Shown here piece by piece: positions 1 through 7,273 of a DNA stretch of 41,046 nucleotides (its first letter is position 1; each line of letters opens with the position of its first letter). Location of the stretch: positions 1 through 41,046 of the forward strand of contig DAOUTW010000039.1 of NCBI GenBank assembly GCA_030668485.1, in the 5' to 3' direction. Both the position numbers and the translations under genes were made by a program. This DNA is from Candidatus Zixiibacteriota bacterium (GTDB lineage: Bacteria; Zixibacteria; MSB-5A5; GN15; JAAZOE01). The notes under the pieces were generated by a model, which saw only the letters and a program-made list of their open reading frames with translations, made no database searches and had not been told where the DNA came from.

Positions 1-1
1 C

Positions 2-1075
2 ACTGGCTATGAACCAGGGTATGAAAGATCATCCTTCAAAGATGAAATCGAAAGTAAGGGAATCGTTTCCGGCTGGGAATCAGCCTGGATCAGAAAAGAC
101 GGGACAATCCTGTATGTCAACGAAAACGCGCGTGCGATCAGGGATAACGATGGTAATACCCTTTATTATGAAGGCACCGTCGAGGATATCACCGAACGTA
201 AACAGGCTGAAGAGGAAGTGGATAACGTCAACAAGGTCATCGAGCAGGAAAGAAATATGTTTGTCAGCGGCCCGGTGGTCGTTTTCAAATGGCAAAACCG
301 CCCCAAATGGCCGGTCGAATATGTTTCGCCCAATGTTCTCGAAGTTCTGGGGTATAAAGTGGATGAATTCGAATCGGGCAAAATCCCCTATGCCGATTTA
401 ATCCCGGAAGAAGACCGGCAAGCGGTGTTCTACGAAGTTACCGCCTATTCTGAAAGCGGCGTCGACAGCTTCGCCCGCCAACCGTACCGGGTAGCCACCA
501 AAGATGGAAAACTAATATGGGTTTCCGATTACACCACCATTCTGAGAAATAAAGACGGAAAAATCACCCATTACCTCGGGTATGTCGTCGATATCACCGA
601 AAGAAAACTGGCCGAAGACATGCTCCGGAGAAGGACCGAGCAATTAAACATCGAGCGTAAGGCGTTGAAAAATAAAAACATAGCCCTAAATCAGATTCTT
701 GAACATATAGACAGCCAAAAGCAGGATTACCAGCAGCAGGTTTATCGCGAAGTTGAACAAGCCCTGACTCCATTCCTGCGAAAGCTGAAAGAAAAATCAG
801 GTCCGAAATTCGCCCATGATTACGAGGCGCTGATGGACAATTTCAATGCCGTACTGGCCAAAGATCTTGATGAATATGCGACCCGATACGCCAAATTAAC
901 TTCGCGAGAGTCGGAAATCTGCGATCTGATAAAAAAGGGTATGTCCTCCAAACAAATGGCGGATTCCCTTAATCTATCGGTACTTACCGTCCTTAAACAC
1001 CGGGAGCAAATTCGTAAAAAACTCGAAATTACTAATAAAAGCATAAATTTGGCGACATATTTAAGATCTCACTAA
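2..1075 (+). CDS. PAS-domain sensory regulator with LuxR-type C-terminal HTH (5' truncated by window edge)
   Basis: The reading frame is open from the first bases of the window, so the N-terminus is missing. About 357 residues are present. Residues 1-60 are the second half of a PAS domain ending in a PAC motif (GTVEDITERK). Residues ~75-205 are a complete second PAS/PAC domain ending in VVDITERK. A helical, charged linker follows (~205-290), and then a GerE/LuxR-type DNA-binding domain (~295-357) with LTSRESEICDLIKKGMSSKQ and the recognition-helix region SVLTVLKHREQIRKKL. There is no histidine kinase or receiver domain in the visible part. It is probably a cytoplasmic one-component regulator that senses a small ligand or redox state through PAS and acts on DNA directly. 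The ligand and targets are unknown. The nearest downstream gene starts about 440 bases away, so co-transcription is unlikely. Confidence 0.85.
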   Translation, partial: TGYEPGYERSSFKDEIESKGIVSGWESAWIRKDGTILYVNENARAIRDNDGNTLYYEGTVEDITERKQAEEEVDNVNKVIEQERNMFVSGPVVVFKWQNRPKWPVEYVSPNVLEVLGYKVDEFESGKIPYADLIPEEDRQAVFYEVTAYSESGVDSFARQPYRVATKDGKLIWVSDYTTILRNKDGKITHYLGYVVDITERKLAEDMLRRRTEQLNIERKALKNKNIALNQILEHIDSQKQDYQQQVYREVEQALTPFLRKLKEKSGPKFAHDYEALMDNFNAVLAKDLDEYATRYAKLTSRESEICDLIKKGMSSKQMADSLNLSVLTVLKHREQIRKKLEITNKSINLATYLRSH

Positions 1076-1214
1076 AAAAACCTGTCATATACGCACCAAA
1101 ATACGTAATTACTCCTCGTTGACTATTCTAAAAAAAAGACGTTATTAATTGTGAATGTTGTGCAGTCGGTTCTCGACCGAAGAACCCACCCTCTTCGGTT
1201 GTTAACATAGGAAG

Positions 1215-1318
1215 ACCCGGCGGTGTTTGCGCGACAACTTGGAATGACACCACGCTTGACAGCTTTGACTGACATCTTGATTTGACACCCAGATTGACAT
1301 CCCGGAGCACCGCCGGGT
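1215..1318. repeat. 104-nt element bounded by a perfect 11-bp inverted repeat
   Basis: The arms ACCCGGCGGTG (1215-1225) and CACCGCCGGGT (1308-1318) are perfect complements. The interior carries several TTGAC-type words (about 1254, 1264, 1281 and 1293), giving a quasi-repetitive core. It could be a structured RNA in the leader of the ArsC-like/sigma unit, or a small mobile-element relic. No T-tract follows the second arm, so it is not an ordinary terminator. The left arm plus the following GCG..CGACAAC resembles sequence at 2551-2577 and 17473-17488. Confidence 0.45.
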
Positions 1319-1422
1319 ATTCGAAACCTTGACTCCGTCTTACATAGGTTTAACACCGTGTTTCGAACGACGTTTGGGACAATCGTTTGAAGATAAGTTT
1401 ATAGGAAATCAAAAAATGAAAT

Positions 1423-1438
1423 TGGAAATAGATTTGCA
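1423..1438 (+). promoter_or_regulatory. possible sigma-54-type promoter
   Basis: TGGAAAT-agat-TTGCA keeps the invariant GG and GC ten bases apart, and the -12 half TTGCA is good. The -24 half departs from TGGCACG. It lies about 85 bases before the ArsC-like gene. Chance occurrence is quite possible. Confidence 0.22.
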
Positions 1439-1519
1439 GGCAAATGGAAAAATTGACAGGTTCCGGTTTACACAGATTCGGTTTGTCGAATACAGACCTG
1501 CTCTCATGGAGGATAAGTT

Positions 1520-1915
1520 ATGAAAAAAGTCACCTTGTATATTGACCCTAAGGACCCATATTGCACCGAGATAGAGAAATTCCTTAGAGGATTCCGCATT
1601 GTTTTGGAGATCCATGATATCCGCTCCAAACCCCTGAATGCACGCCAATTATCCAGACTGCTGGGTTATGGCGATCTCTGCCATTTCCTCAACTCCAACG
1701 GGAAATCGAGCAAATTGAAAGATCTCGACACCTCGATCGCCAATCGTGATCAAATCCTGGAAATGATCGCCGGAGACAATGCTCTCCTGCAGAAACCAAT
1801 CATCGTTTCCGGAAGATTGATGACCTTCGGCTATGACCGACGCACTATCATGAATATGCTGCAGCTAACGATGGATGATTCCCAGCGGGAGTGCCGAACC
1901 GAATCGGCCGCGTAG
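1520..1915 (+). CDS. ArsC/Spx-like thioredoxin-fold protein
   Basis: 131 residues, preceded by GGAGG seven bases before the ATG. The N-terminal strand and Cys loop (LYIDPKDPYCTEIEKFL, Cys15), a helical middle containing LLGYGDLCHFLNSNG, and the late LLQKPIIVSGRLMTFGYD segment follow the plan of the ArsC/Spx/YffB family. That family normally has CxxC or a single Cys near the start and a conserved Arg-Pro (here Lys-Pro) before the last strand. Only one Cys is in the active loop, so classical arsenate reductase chemistry is doubtful. A thiol-redox or regulatory role is as likely. It sits 12 bases before an ECF-type sigma factor, and the pair is probably one transcript. No arsenic-resistance genes are nearby. 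Confidence 0.6.
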   Translation: MKKVTLYIDPKDPYCTEIEKFLRGFRIVLEIHDIRSKPLNARQLSRLLGYGDLCHFLNSNGKSSKLKDLDTSIANRDQILEMIAGDNALLQKPIIVSGRLMTFGYDRRTIMNMLQLTMDDSQRECRTESAA

Positions 1916-1927
1916 GAAGGATCAAAA

Positions 1928-2503
1928 ATGAGACTAAAACCTGATGCCATAAAAGATTGCTTCAAAGACGAGGCGCTCAAACACCTAAACTCCCTATTGC
2001 GAGTGGCCATGTACCTCTTTGGCGACGAATCGACCGCCAATGACCTTATCCAGGAAACATACCTTCGAGCTTATCGTCAGACTGGTTCCCTGGAGTGTAT
2101 GGCCGATTGCCGGGTATGGCTATTCAAAACTATGACCGGGCTTATCAATGAGCACCAGCTTGCCCGGAGTGAAATCACTGAGCCGCTCCCTGATCCGGAA
2201 ATCGAAACCAATGATCTTCGTCCCTTCCCGGCCTTTGAAAAAGCCATGTCTCAGGATATTTGCAATGACATTGATAATGAAATGATCAAGTCGGCCATCT
2301 GGGATTTACCTCTCGAACTACGCTATGTGGTGGTTTTATCATTTCTTGAAGGTTTCTCCCATAAAGAAATCGTTTCCATTTCCGATCTTGATATTGGGAC
2401 GGTAAAATCAAAATTATTAGCCGGAAGGCAGCTTTTACAGGAAATCCTCTGGAACCGGATGGTCAAGGAAGGGCTTTTGAAGCAATACCCGGCCTACTGT
2501 TAG
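1928..2503 (+). CDS. RNA polymerase sigma factor, sigma-70 family (ECF type)
   Basis: 191 residues with AGGAAGG before the ATG. Region 2 is at ~18-85 (LLRVAMYLFGDESTANDLIQ, ETYLRAYRQTG), and region 4 at ~122-180 has DLPLELRYVVVLSFLEGFSH followed by the HTH KEIVSISDLDIGTVKSKLLAGR. The linker between them is acidic and Pro-rich. It redirects RNA polymerase to a small regulon. No anti-sigma factor follows. The only partner in the transcript is the ArsC/Spx-like gene just upstream, which suggests control through thiol state, but that is inference. A T-tract terminator closes the unit. Confidence 0.85.
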   Translation: MRLKPDAIKDCFKDEALKHLNSLLRVAMYLFGDESTANDLIQETYLRAYRQTGSLECMADCRVWLFKTMTGLINEHQLARSEITEPLPDPEIETNDLRPFPAFEKAMSQDICNDIDNEMIKSAIWDLPLELRYVVVLSFLEGFSHKEIVSISDLDIGTVKSKLLAGRQLLQEILWNRMVKEGLLKQYPAYC

Positions 2504-2549
2504 AAAATGACAGTTGATCGGAAACGATCTTCTTCAGTATAAATTGTGC

Positions 2550-2611
2550 AACCCGGTGGTGCCAGCGAATCGACAACAGGTACGACAACGACGCTACCGG
2601 GTTATTTTTTT
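2550..2611 (+). terminator. rho-independent terminator of the sigma-factor unit
   Basis: AACCCGGT (2550-2557) pairs with ACCGGGTT (2596-2603), extended inside by AGCG/CGCT, and is followed by seven T residues (2605-2611). The loop is unusually long. Confidence 0.7.
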
Positions 2612-2649
2612 GCCCGCAATCCAGCATCCCGCCAACAATCTGAAATGAT

Positions 2650-3483
2650 TTACCGCAAGAACCACGAGACATCTTTTCTCTCAGGAACCTCTTTACCCGG
2701 CTTCTGTGGAAACCCCAGAGGAGTCACAGTGGCAACATAATGGTCCTCCGGGATATTCAATATCTCTTTGACCTCTTCCCTGTCCATGGCAGCGATCCAA
2801 CAGGTCCCCAAGCCGTATGTCCAAGACGCCAGCAGGAAATGATAGGCGGCAATACAACCATCCTGAATATGGCGGCGCGATAACTCGGAATCGGAACAGA
2901 TGGCAACCGCCAGTGGAGCATTACCGATCGGGGAACTGCTCTTGCCACGGACGCCGGCCAGTTTCTCGATCACCTTTTTGTCTTTGACGATTTTGAAATA
3001 ATAAGACTGAGTATTCATCGAAGTTGGCGCGAAACGACACAGTTCAAATACTTTATCGAGGATTTTCTGCGACACTTCAATCTCTTTGAATTTCCGGATA
3101 CTGCGGCGGGTCAATAACAGTTCATCAGCCATTAAATGGCTGTCGACCGGGTGGTCGAAGTATTGAAACTCCAGCATTCGGCCTTCCGGGTCGCGAGCGA
3201 AAAACTGGTAAATTTCATATTTCTCATTATGGGCTGGTTCCGAGACAGCGATATCCTTGAACTTTTCGTACATGCTGTCCACTTCTTCCCGGGTCTCGTA
3301 GAAGAATGTCAGCATCCCACCGGCATCGTGCTCGTCCCGCTGACAGAGGCCAAAGATAAAATTGCCGTGACGGAATAGGGCACAATCGGCCTGCTCCAGC
3401 CATATTTCGCATCCAATCTGATAGGTATAGAATTCCTTGAGTTGTTCCAGCATTTTGGTTTTGAAAAACACAATCCCGCTCAT
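2650..3483 (-). CDS. VOC-domain/nitroreductase fusion protein
   Basis: 277 residues. The start at 3483 is chosen because GGGAGG lies at ideal spacing before it. The frame could be read 20 codons further upstream but without such a site. Residues ~1-110 form a glyoxalase/VOC domain (IVFFKTKMLEQLKEFYTYQI, then QFFARDPEGRMLEFQYF). Residues ~115-277 form an FMN-dependent nitroreductase domain with RRSIRKF (phosphate-binding Arg), RFAPTSMNTQSYYF and GLGTCWIAAM. Nitroreductases use FMN and NAD(P)H to reduce nitro groups, quinones or enones, or act in cofactor metabolism. The VOC part may bind substrate or a metal. The natural substrate is unknown. It is monocistronic between a terminator and a divergent dockerin gene. 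Confidence 0.85.
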   Translation of the reverse strand: MSGIVFFKTKMLEQLKEFYTYQIGCEIWLEQADCALFRHGNFIFGLCQRDEHDAGGMLTFFYETREEVDSMYEKFKDIAVSEPAHNEKYEIYQFFARDPEGRMLEFQYFDHPVDSHLMADELLLTRRSIRKFKEIEVSQKILDKVFELCRFAPTSMNTQSYYFKIVKDKKVIEKLAGVRGKSSSPIGNAPLAVAICSDSELSRRHIQDGCIAAYHFLLASWTYGLGTCWIAAMDREEVKEILNIPEDHYVATVTPLGFPQKPGKEVPERKDVSWFLR

Positions 3484-3584
3484 GTATCCTCCCGGTTTGG
3501 AATAAATATGATCCCAATTTACGATTTTTCCCTCAGCAATCAAGAGGGCTGCATCCTATTCTGAAACCGAAATCTCGAAAAGTA

Positions 3585-3613
3585 TTGACAGCATCTTGTT
3601 CCAATATTATATT
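3585..3613 (+). promoter_or_regulatory. sigma-70-type promoter before the dockerin gene
   Basis: TTGACA (3585-3590), a 17-base spacer and TATATT (3608-3613). It lies about 85 bases before the ATG at 3698. Confidence 0.6.
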
Positions 3614-3697
3614 GTTTATACCCTTCAATCACGAAGATTATTGCCCTATAATACTGCAATTGCGAATAAACATTAACTAAAGCGCAAGGAGGTTAAA

Positions 3698-4612
3698 ATG
3701 AGGTTCAAAGTATGCATTATTGCGATTTTCGCAATTTGCGCGGCACTGGTATTTATCGATTTGGATTCCGGTTTGGTTGCCAACCAGAGTCTCGATGTGA
3801 AGGCTACGTGTGGTGATCTCAATGATGACGCCAATATCGACCTGGACGATTATGTGTGGTTGATCAACTATATGTTCCATGATGGCCCCGTACCAATTGG
3901 GGATGCCGACATGGACGAGTGCGGTTCTATAAACATTGGTGATGCCTGGTATTTGATTCAATACCTATGGGTGGCCGGTGACCCGCCTTGTGGGGGTTCT
4001 GTGACCTGCAACTCGCCCACGGGCGGCAATACCATAAGCCTTGGATGCCCGATTGTTGTGCAAGAGCTCAATGGCGACTCCGTTCCCATTCCCGTCTACA
4101 TGACAAATACCGATACTATCCGCTCCGCATCGCTTGGATTCAAACACAACTCACCGTATATCGACATCACTTCTGTCAGTTTTATCGGCTCCATGACAAG
4201 TACTGAAGTAGGTCGAGGCTATAGTGTTGATCCAGCAAATAATATAGTGGAGATTTACTGGAACAGTGCCTATGACCAAATTAGGCCGCAGTCGGGAGGC
4301 ATCCTCGCCACAATGTGGGCTCAGGTTCCCATAAGCACACCGGATCATATCGTGGATTTCGATTCGGTTTTTGTGGGACCGTCGACCGAATTCGTTCTCA
4401 GTCCAGTAACCGGTGGCGTGCTGACACCGGCCTACAATGATTGTGGCGAAACTGATTTGATGATTGTTACTTCTCATCCAGTATGCGGAGATGTGAATTG
4501 TGACGGTAACGCGAACGTCGGTGACGCGGTTTATCTAATCAATTGGGTGTTTAAAGGAGGTAATTCACCTTGCGATCCTGATGGTAATGGTGCGCCCGAA
4601 TGCCTGAAATAA
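3698..4612 (+). CDS. secreted protein with three dockerin-type repeats flanking a cohesin-like/unknown domain
   Basis: 304 residues after AAGGAGG. An N-terminal hydrophobic signal segment (~1-20) is followed by two calcium-binding dockerin-like units at ~38-60 (GDLNDDANIDLDDYVWLINY) and ~69-92 (GDADMDECGSINIGDAWYLI). A beta-rich domain of ~150 residues follows, with ISLGCPIVVQELNGDSVPIP and alternating hydrophobic strands. A third unit lies at ~264-290 (GDVNCDGNANVGDAVYLINW). Dockerin type I repeats bind Ca2+ through Asp/Asn loops and in cellulosomes dock on cohesins. In Zixibacteria-like genomes such modules are common tails on exported proteins without obvious cellulosomes. The middle domain could be cohesin-like, since its strand pattern is compatible, but I cannot prove that. 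Likely extracellular. Confidence 0.7.
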   Translation: MRFKVCIIAIFAICAALVFIDLDSGLVANQSLDVKATCGDLNDDANIDLDDYVWLINYMFHDGPVPIGDADMDECGSINIGDAWYLIQYLWVAGDPPCGGSVTCNSPTGGNTISLGCPIVVQELNGDSVPIPVYMTNTDTIRSASLGFKHNSPYIDITSVSFIGSMTSTEVGRGYSVDPANNIVEIYWNSAYDQIRPQSGGILATMWAQVPISTPDHIVDFDSVFVGPSTEFVLSPVTGGVLTPAYNDCGETDLMIVTSHPVCGDVNCDGNANVGDAVYLINWVFKGGNSPCDPDGNGAPECLK

Positions 4613-4652
4613 CCGCACCAACGCACAACAAATTACGTTAGTACTCATAGAT

Positions 4653-4700
4653 CAAAGGCCGGGTTGTGAGGCCCCGACCTTTGTGGATGTGCTCTTTTTT
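4653..4700. terminator. hairpin between convergent dockerin genes
   Basis: CAAAGG-c-CGGG pairs with CCCG-a-CCTTTG (4653-4683) with one mismatch. A six-T run follows on the plus strand at 4695-4700. It probably terminates the plus-strand gene. Confidence 0.45.
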
Positions 4701-4725
4701 ACTATCCGCTGTGGTTGATGGTGAT

Positions 4726-5352
4726 TTATTTCCGCAACGGCGGACCGCAGTTAATTAACCACAACGGGCATTCGCATGGTGCCGCACCGCCCTTGAAGAC
4801 ATAGCTAATAATATAAACGGCATCACCGACGTTGACCGTACAGTCGCAATTGGCATCGCCATTGCAAATCGGATACGGCACTGGCGGAGGACCTCCTTTA
4901 AAGATATATGCAATCAGGTAGACGGCGTCACCGACATTGACCTGGCCATCATTATTGGCGTCACCGGGAATGCAATCACATGGGACAACGCCTTCGGATT
5001 CCTGCCAGAAACCATGACCCAGGCCAAAATTGGTCGAACTACCTACTCCAACCGCCGTTTGCCCAACCGTCCCACTCAATTGGAAGTTGGTCGAACTGCC
5101 ATCAATATCACCGCCGCTGGAGATGACCTGCCAGTTTATTTCTTCACCAGTAGCAGTATTTATAGGAGCTGTCTGATTAACAGCTTCCCCAATTTCTGCT
5201 TTTTCAACTTGCGACCCAGCCACATTTTGTATTGCCGTGGCCGATTTCCCCCCCCCGACAGGTTTTACTTTCTTGCCATCGGCAGCGTACATGGCGGAAA
5301 CGGTAACCAATAGCACAAGCCCGACCGTAATGAGGAATATATGGCGTCTCAT
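4726..5352 (-). CDS. secreted protein with C-terminal dockerin-type repeats
   Basis: 208 residues. The start at 5352 is preceded by GGAGG, and a 12-codon upstream extension is less likely. Residues ~1-24 form a signal peptide (RRHIFLITVGLVLLVTVSAM, then AYA-type cleavage). A low-complexity region is followed by a short beta segment (INWQVISSGGDIDGSSTNFQ, TVGQTAVGVGSSTNFGLGHG) resembling the repeats found before T9SS or dockerin tails in FCB bacteria. Two dockerin units then appear at ~135-160 (PGDANNDGQVNVGDAVYLIA) and ~168-190 (GDANCDCTVNVGDAVYIISY). It starts 19 bases after the stop of the S74 protein and is probably its operon partner. The function is unknown, presumably surface or extracellular. 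Confidence 0.75.
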   Translation of the reverse strand: MRRHIFLITVGLVLLVTVSAMYAADGKKVKPVGGGKSATAIQNVAGSQVEKAEIGEAVNQTAPINTATGEEINWQVISSGGDIDGSSTNFQLSGTVGQTAVGVGSSTNFGLGHGFWQESEGVVPCDCIPGDANNDGQVNVGDAVYLIAYIFKGGPPPVPYPICNGDANCDCTVNVGDAVYIISYVFKGGAAPCECPLWLINCGPPLRK

Positions 5353-5371
5353 TTTTATTTCCTCCGCAGTT

Positions 5372-7054
5372 TTACTTGTTCTGATCAAGAAGCTGCTCTA
5401 CCATTGCCTTCAATTCAGCAACTTCGGTTTCAAGCTCTTGGTTTTTCTCATTCAGTGCCTGAATGGCCACCAGGGCGACACCTGCTTCATCCAGGGACGC
5501 TATCGATTTGTCGTCACCACCGAGGCCGAAAAGAGAGTAGAAGTCTTGCGCCACTGGCCCCATGTGAGTGATGTCGTCGTTTTCACTCTTGTAATTCCAC
5601 CGTGTGATCGATAGCCGTGCGATTTTATCGAGAACCTCTTTGCCATCCACGCGGCAGAAGTTTTCTTTGAGATTCCTGTCAGAGGCGTTGGTCCATACAC
5701 CACCAACGGTGAGATGAGCCCCCATTGAAGTTGTAATGACATCTACGCCGTCATCGTATATCTGGAGCCATCTTCCGTTGTTGATATCAAAACGGGCTCC
5801 GCCGTCGGCTCGTACACGGAACTGTTCAGTTCGCTGCGAACTGAAATCCGAGTTAGTATAACTACCCCAAACGAATGCACCGTTATGGATGGCTTTCGCT
5901 CTTCTGCCGCCAGCAAAGGAGAATTGCCCCGTTGCCTCGTTGGATCGGCCTCCACATACAATCGAGTAGTCTCCGCTGGCCGCATTGCCATAGCCGCCGG
6001 TCACCGTTGTTGCGTAACCGGAAGCAGTATTATCGTTCCCACCCCCAACTGCAGAAGCATCCCCGCTGGCTGTGTTGCCCCAACCGCCGCTAACTGTGGA
6101 CTGGTATTCGCTGGCGGTGTTATAACCACCGCCGCCAACTGTAGAATAATCCCCGCTGGCCGAATCCAGGTAACCTCCTCCAACTGTGGCTGCCCATTCA
6201 CTGGCCGAATTATAAACGCCGCCACCCACGAAGGCACCATACCCGCTGGCGGAATTGATGGTACCACCGGCCACAGTTGCTTCTTCACCTGAAGCTGAAT
6301 TTACGCTTCCGCCGCCAACTGTGGATCTCATGCCGCTGGCTGTGTTTTCAGCACCGCCGCCAACTGTGGAATACGAGCTGCTGGCCGTATGGAATGCGCC
6401 ACCTCCAATAGTGGAATTATAGCCACTGGCCACATTTCCCTCCGATGCAATATGACCGCCGCCTCCGCACACGACAGAGTAAGGACCCAGGGCTTCATTA
6501 TAACCGCCGCCACCAACTGCAGACCCATTCCCACTGGCTGTGTTATTCTCGCCAGCCACGAAGGCGTTCTCGCCACTGTTTGTATGTCCCGGGCCGATAG
6601 TCGCTTTGCCGGAGACAGAAAGGTCGCTTTGAATGCTTACGTCGCCTGAGATGATCCCTCCCGTTGAGCCATCCACCGTGCTTACACGAAACGCATATGG
6701 CACCGAAACAAAATGCGTTCGCGGAGAAATCTCAGGATCGCCGCCAACCGTAATGCCCAGCCAGCGATCAGCATTGACAAAAACGCTATCATCAATAGGC
6801 ATGAATTCGCCTAGTACGATGTTGAACATGCCACCGGTAACCATTACCGATGGATGTACTTCCGCCCACCATACCACTCCGCCGGTTGAATCATCATATA
6901 TGGCAAACTCCATCGACACCGTAGTGTCCAGAGCCACACCGGTGCCGTCGGTCAATTCCCCCTGATAATTGATCATCTGGGGCGCATCGGCGATGGCATT
7001 AGTTGCCCAAAACACCAATGCAATTAACGCTAATAAGAATGTTGCTTTTTTCAT
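5372..7054 (-). CDS. secreted repeat protein with S74 intramolecular-chaperone (endosialidase-type) C-terminal domain
   Basis: 560 residues. The start at 7054 has GGAGG upstream. A signal peptide (~1-22) is followed by a beta domain (APQMINYQGELTDGTGVALD) common in FCB surface proteins. Residues ~170-385 consist of a 15-residue repeat of the type NTASGxxSTVGGGxxx, a YadA-head-like left-handed beta-roll. A C-terminal S74 domain follows with SDRNLKENF (Ser458 and Lys463 being the expected self-cleavage pair), ITHMGPVAQDFYSLFG, and a final coiled coil of Glu/Leu heptads. S74 domains trimerise the upstream fibre and usually cut themselves off. The protein is therefore probably a trimeric surface fibre or adhesin. 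It is co-transcribed with the dockerin protein downstream. Confidence 0.85.
   Translation of the reverse strand: MKKATFLLALIALVFWATNAIADAPQMINYQGELTDGTGVALDTTVSMEFAIYDDSTGGVVWWAEVHPSVMVTGGMFNIVLGEFMPIDDSVFVNADRWLGITVGGDPEISPRTHFVSVPYAFRVSTVDGSTGGIISGDVSIQSDLSVSGKATIGPGHTNSGENAFVAGENNTASGNGSAVGGGGYNEALGPYSVVCGGGGHIASEGNVASGYNSTIGGGAFHTASSSYSTVGGGAENTASGMRSTVGGGSVNSASGEEATVAGGTINSASGYGAFVGGGVYNSASEWAATVGGGYLDSASGDYSTVGGGGYNTASEYQSTVSGGWGNTASGDASAVGGGNDNTASGYATTVTGGYGNAASGDYSIVCGGRSNEATGQFSFAGGRRAKAIHNGAFVWGSYTNSDFSSQRTEQFRVRADGGARFDINNGRWLQIYDDGVDVITTSMGAHLTVGGVWTNASDRNLKENFCRVDGKEVLDKIARLSITRWNYKSENDDITHMGPVAQDFYSLFGLGGDDKSIASLDEAGVALVAIQALNEKNQELETEVAELKAMVEQLLDQNK
5915..6544 (-). repeat. 45-bp coding tandem repeats (15-residue YadA-head-like units)
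   Basis: Within the S74 protein the A-S-G turn recurs at exact 15-residue steps over about twelve consecutive units, with one or two less regular copies before them. DNA of the units is diverged but alike (recurring CGCTGGC and CCGCCGCCAACTGT words on the plus strand). This is protein repeat structure, not a CRISPR array. Confidence 0.85.
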
Positions 7055-7219
7055 GATTCCCTCCTGCAAGAAACTTTGATATGTACGATTTGAACCCTGT
7101 TGTCAGTCAATGGAATGCGGTAACCTTCTGTTTGATTAATATAGGGGGAAATGGCACTTCCGTCAATGGCTTTCAGGCGGTGACTTTTCCAATATACTAA
7201 TTGCATTCTGCCGGGTCGT

Positions 7220-7248
7220 TTGCCTATTTTACAGGCGATTGATAAAAT
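7220..7248 (+). promoter_or_regulatory. sigma-70-type promoter before the MscS-like gene
   Basis: TTGCCT (7220-7225), 17 bases, then TAAAAT (7243-7248), 25 bases before the ATG at 7274. Confidence 0.5.
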
Positions 7249-7273
7249 CTGACAAGAGACGAGGGTATCCGGC

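Larger units (their letters stand above)
1076..1519. other. intergenic region with an inverted repeat, TTGAC-rich core and a weak sigma-54-like site
   Basis: No convincing gene is seen. A 64-codon open frame at 1329-1523 lacks a ribosome-binding site and family features. The stretch holds the inverted repeat at 1215-1318 and, closer to the next gene, a TGG..TTGCA pair with GG-N10-GC spacing at 1423-1438. Confidence 0.5.

Noticed and set aside
1215-1318. Inverted repeat read as an integron attC site
   Set aside because: The conserved attC core sites (RYYYAAC/GTTRRRY) are not placed correctly and there is no integrase nearby.
1329-1523. 64-codon frame before the ArsC-like gene
   Set aside because: No ribosome-binding site or family signal, and it runs into the start of the real gene.
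1520-1570. The ArsC-like protein begins LYIDPKDPYC, resembling the YLIDPKDLC start of RiPP precursor 2
   Set aside because: It is a 131-residue thioredoxin-fold protein with full family features, and is 16 kb away from the maturases. The likeness is short and probably chance.
5915-6544. Regularly spaced 45-bp repeats as a possible CRISPR array
   Set aside because: The repeats are coding, in frame and diverged, with no spacers. They give the 15-residue beta-roll of the S74 protein.
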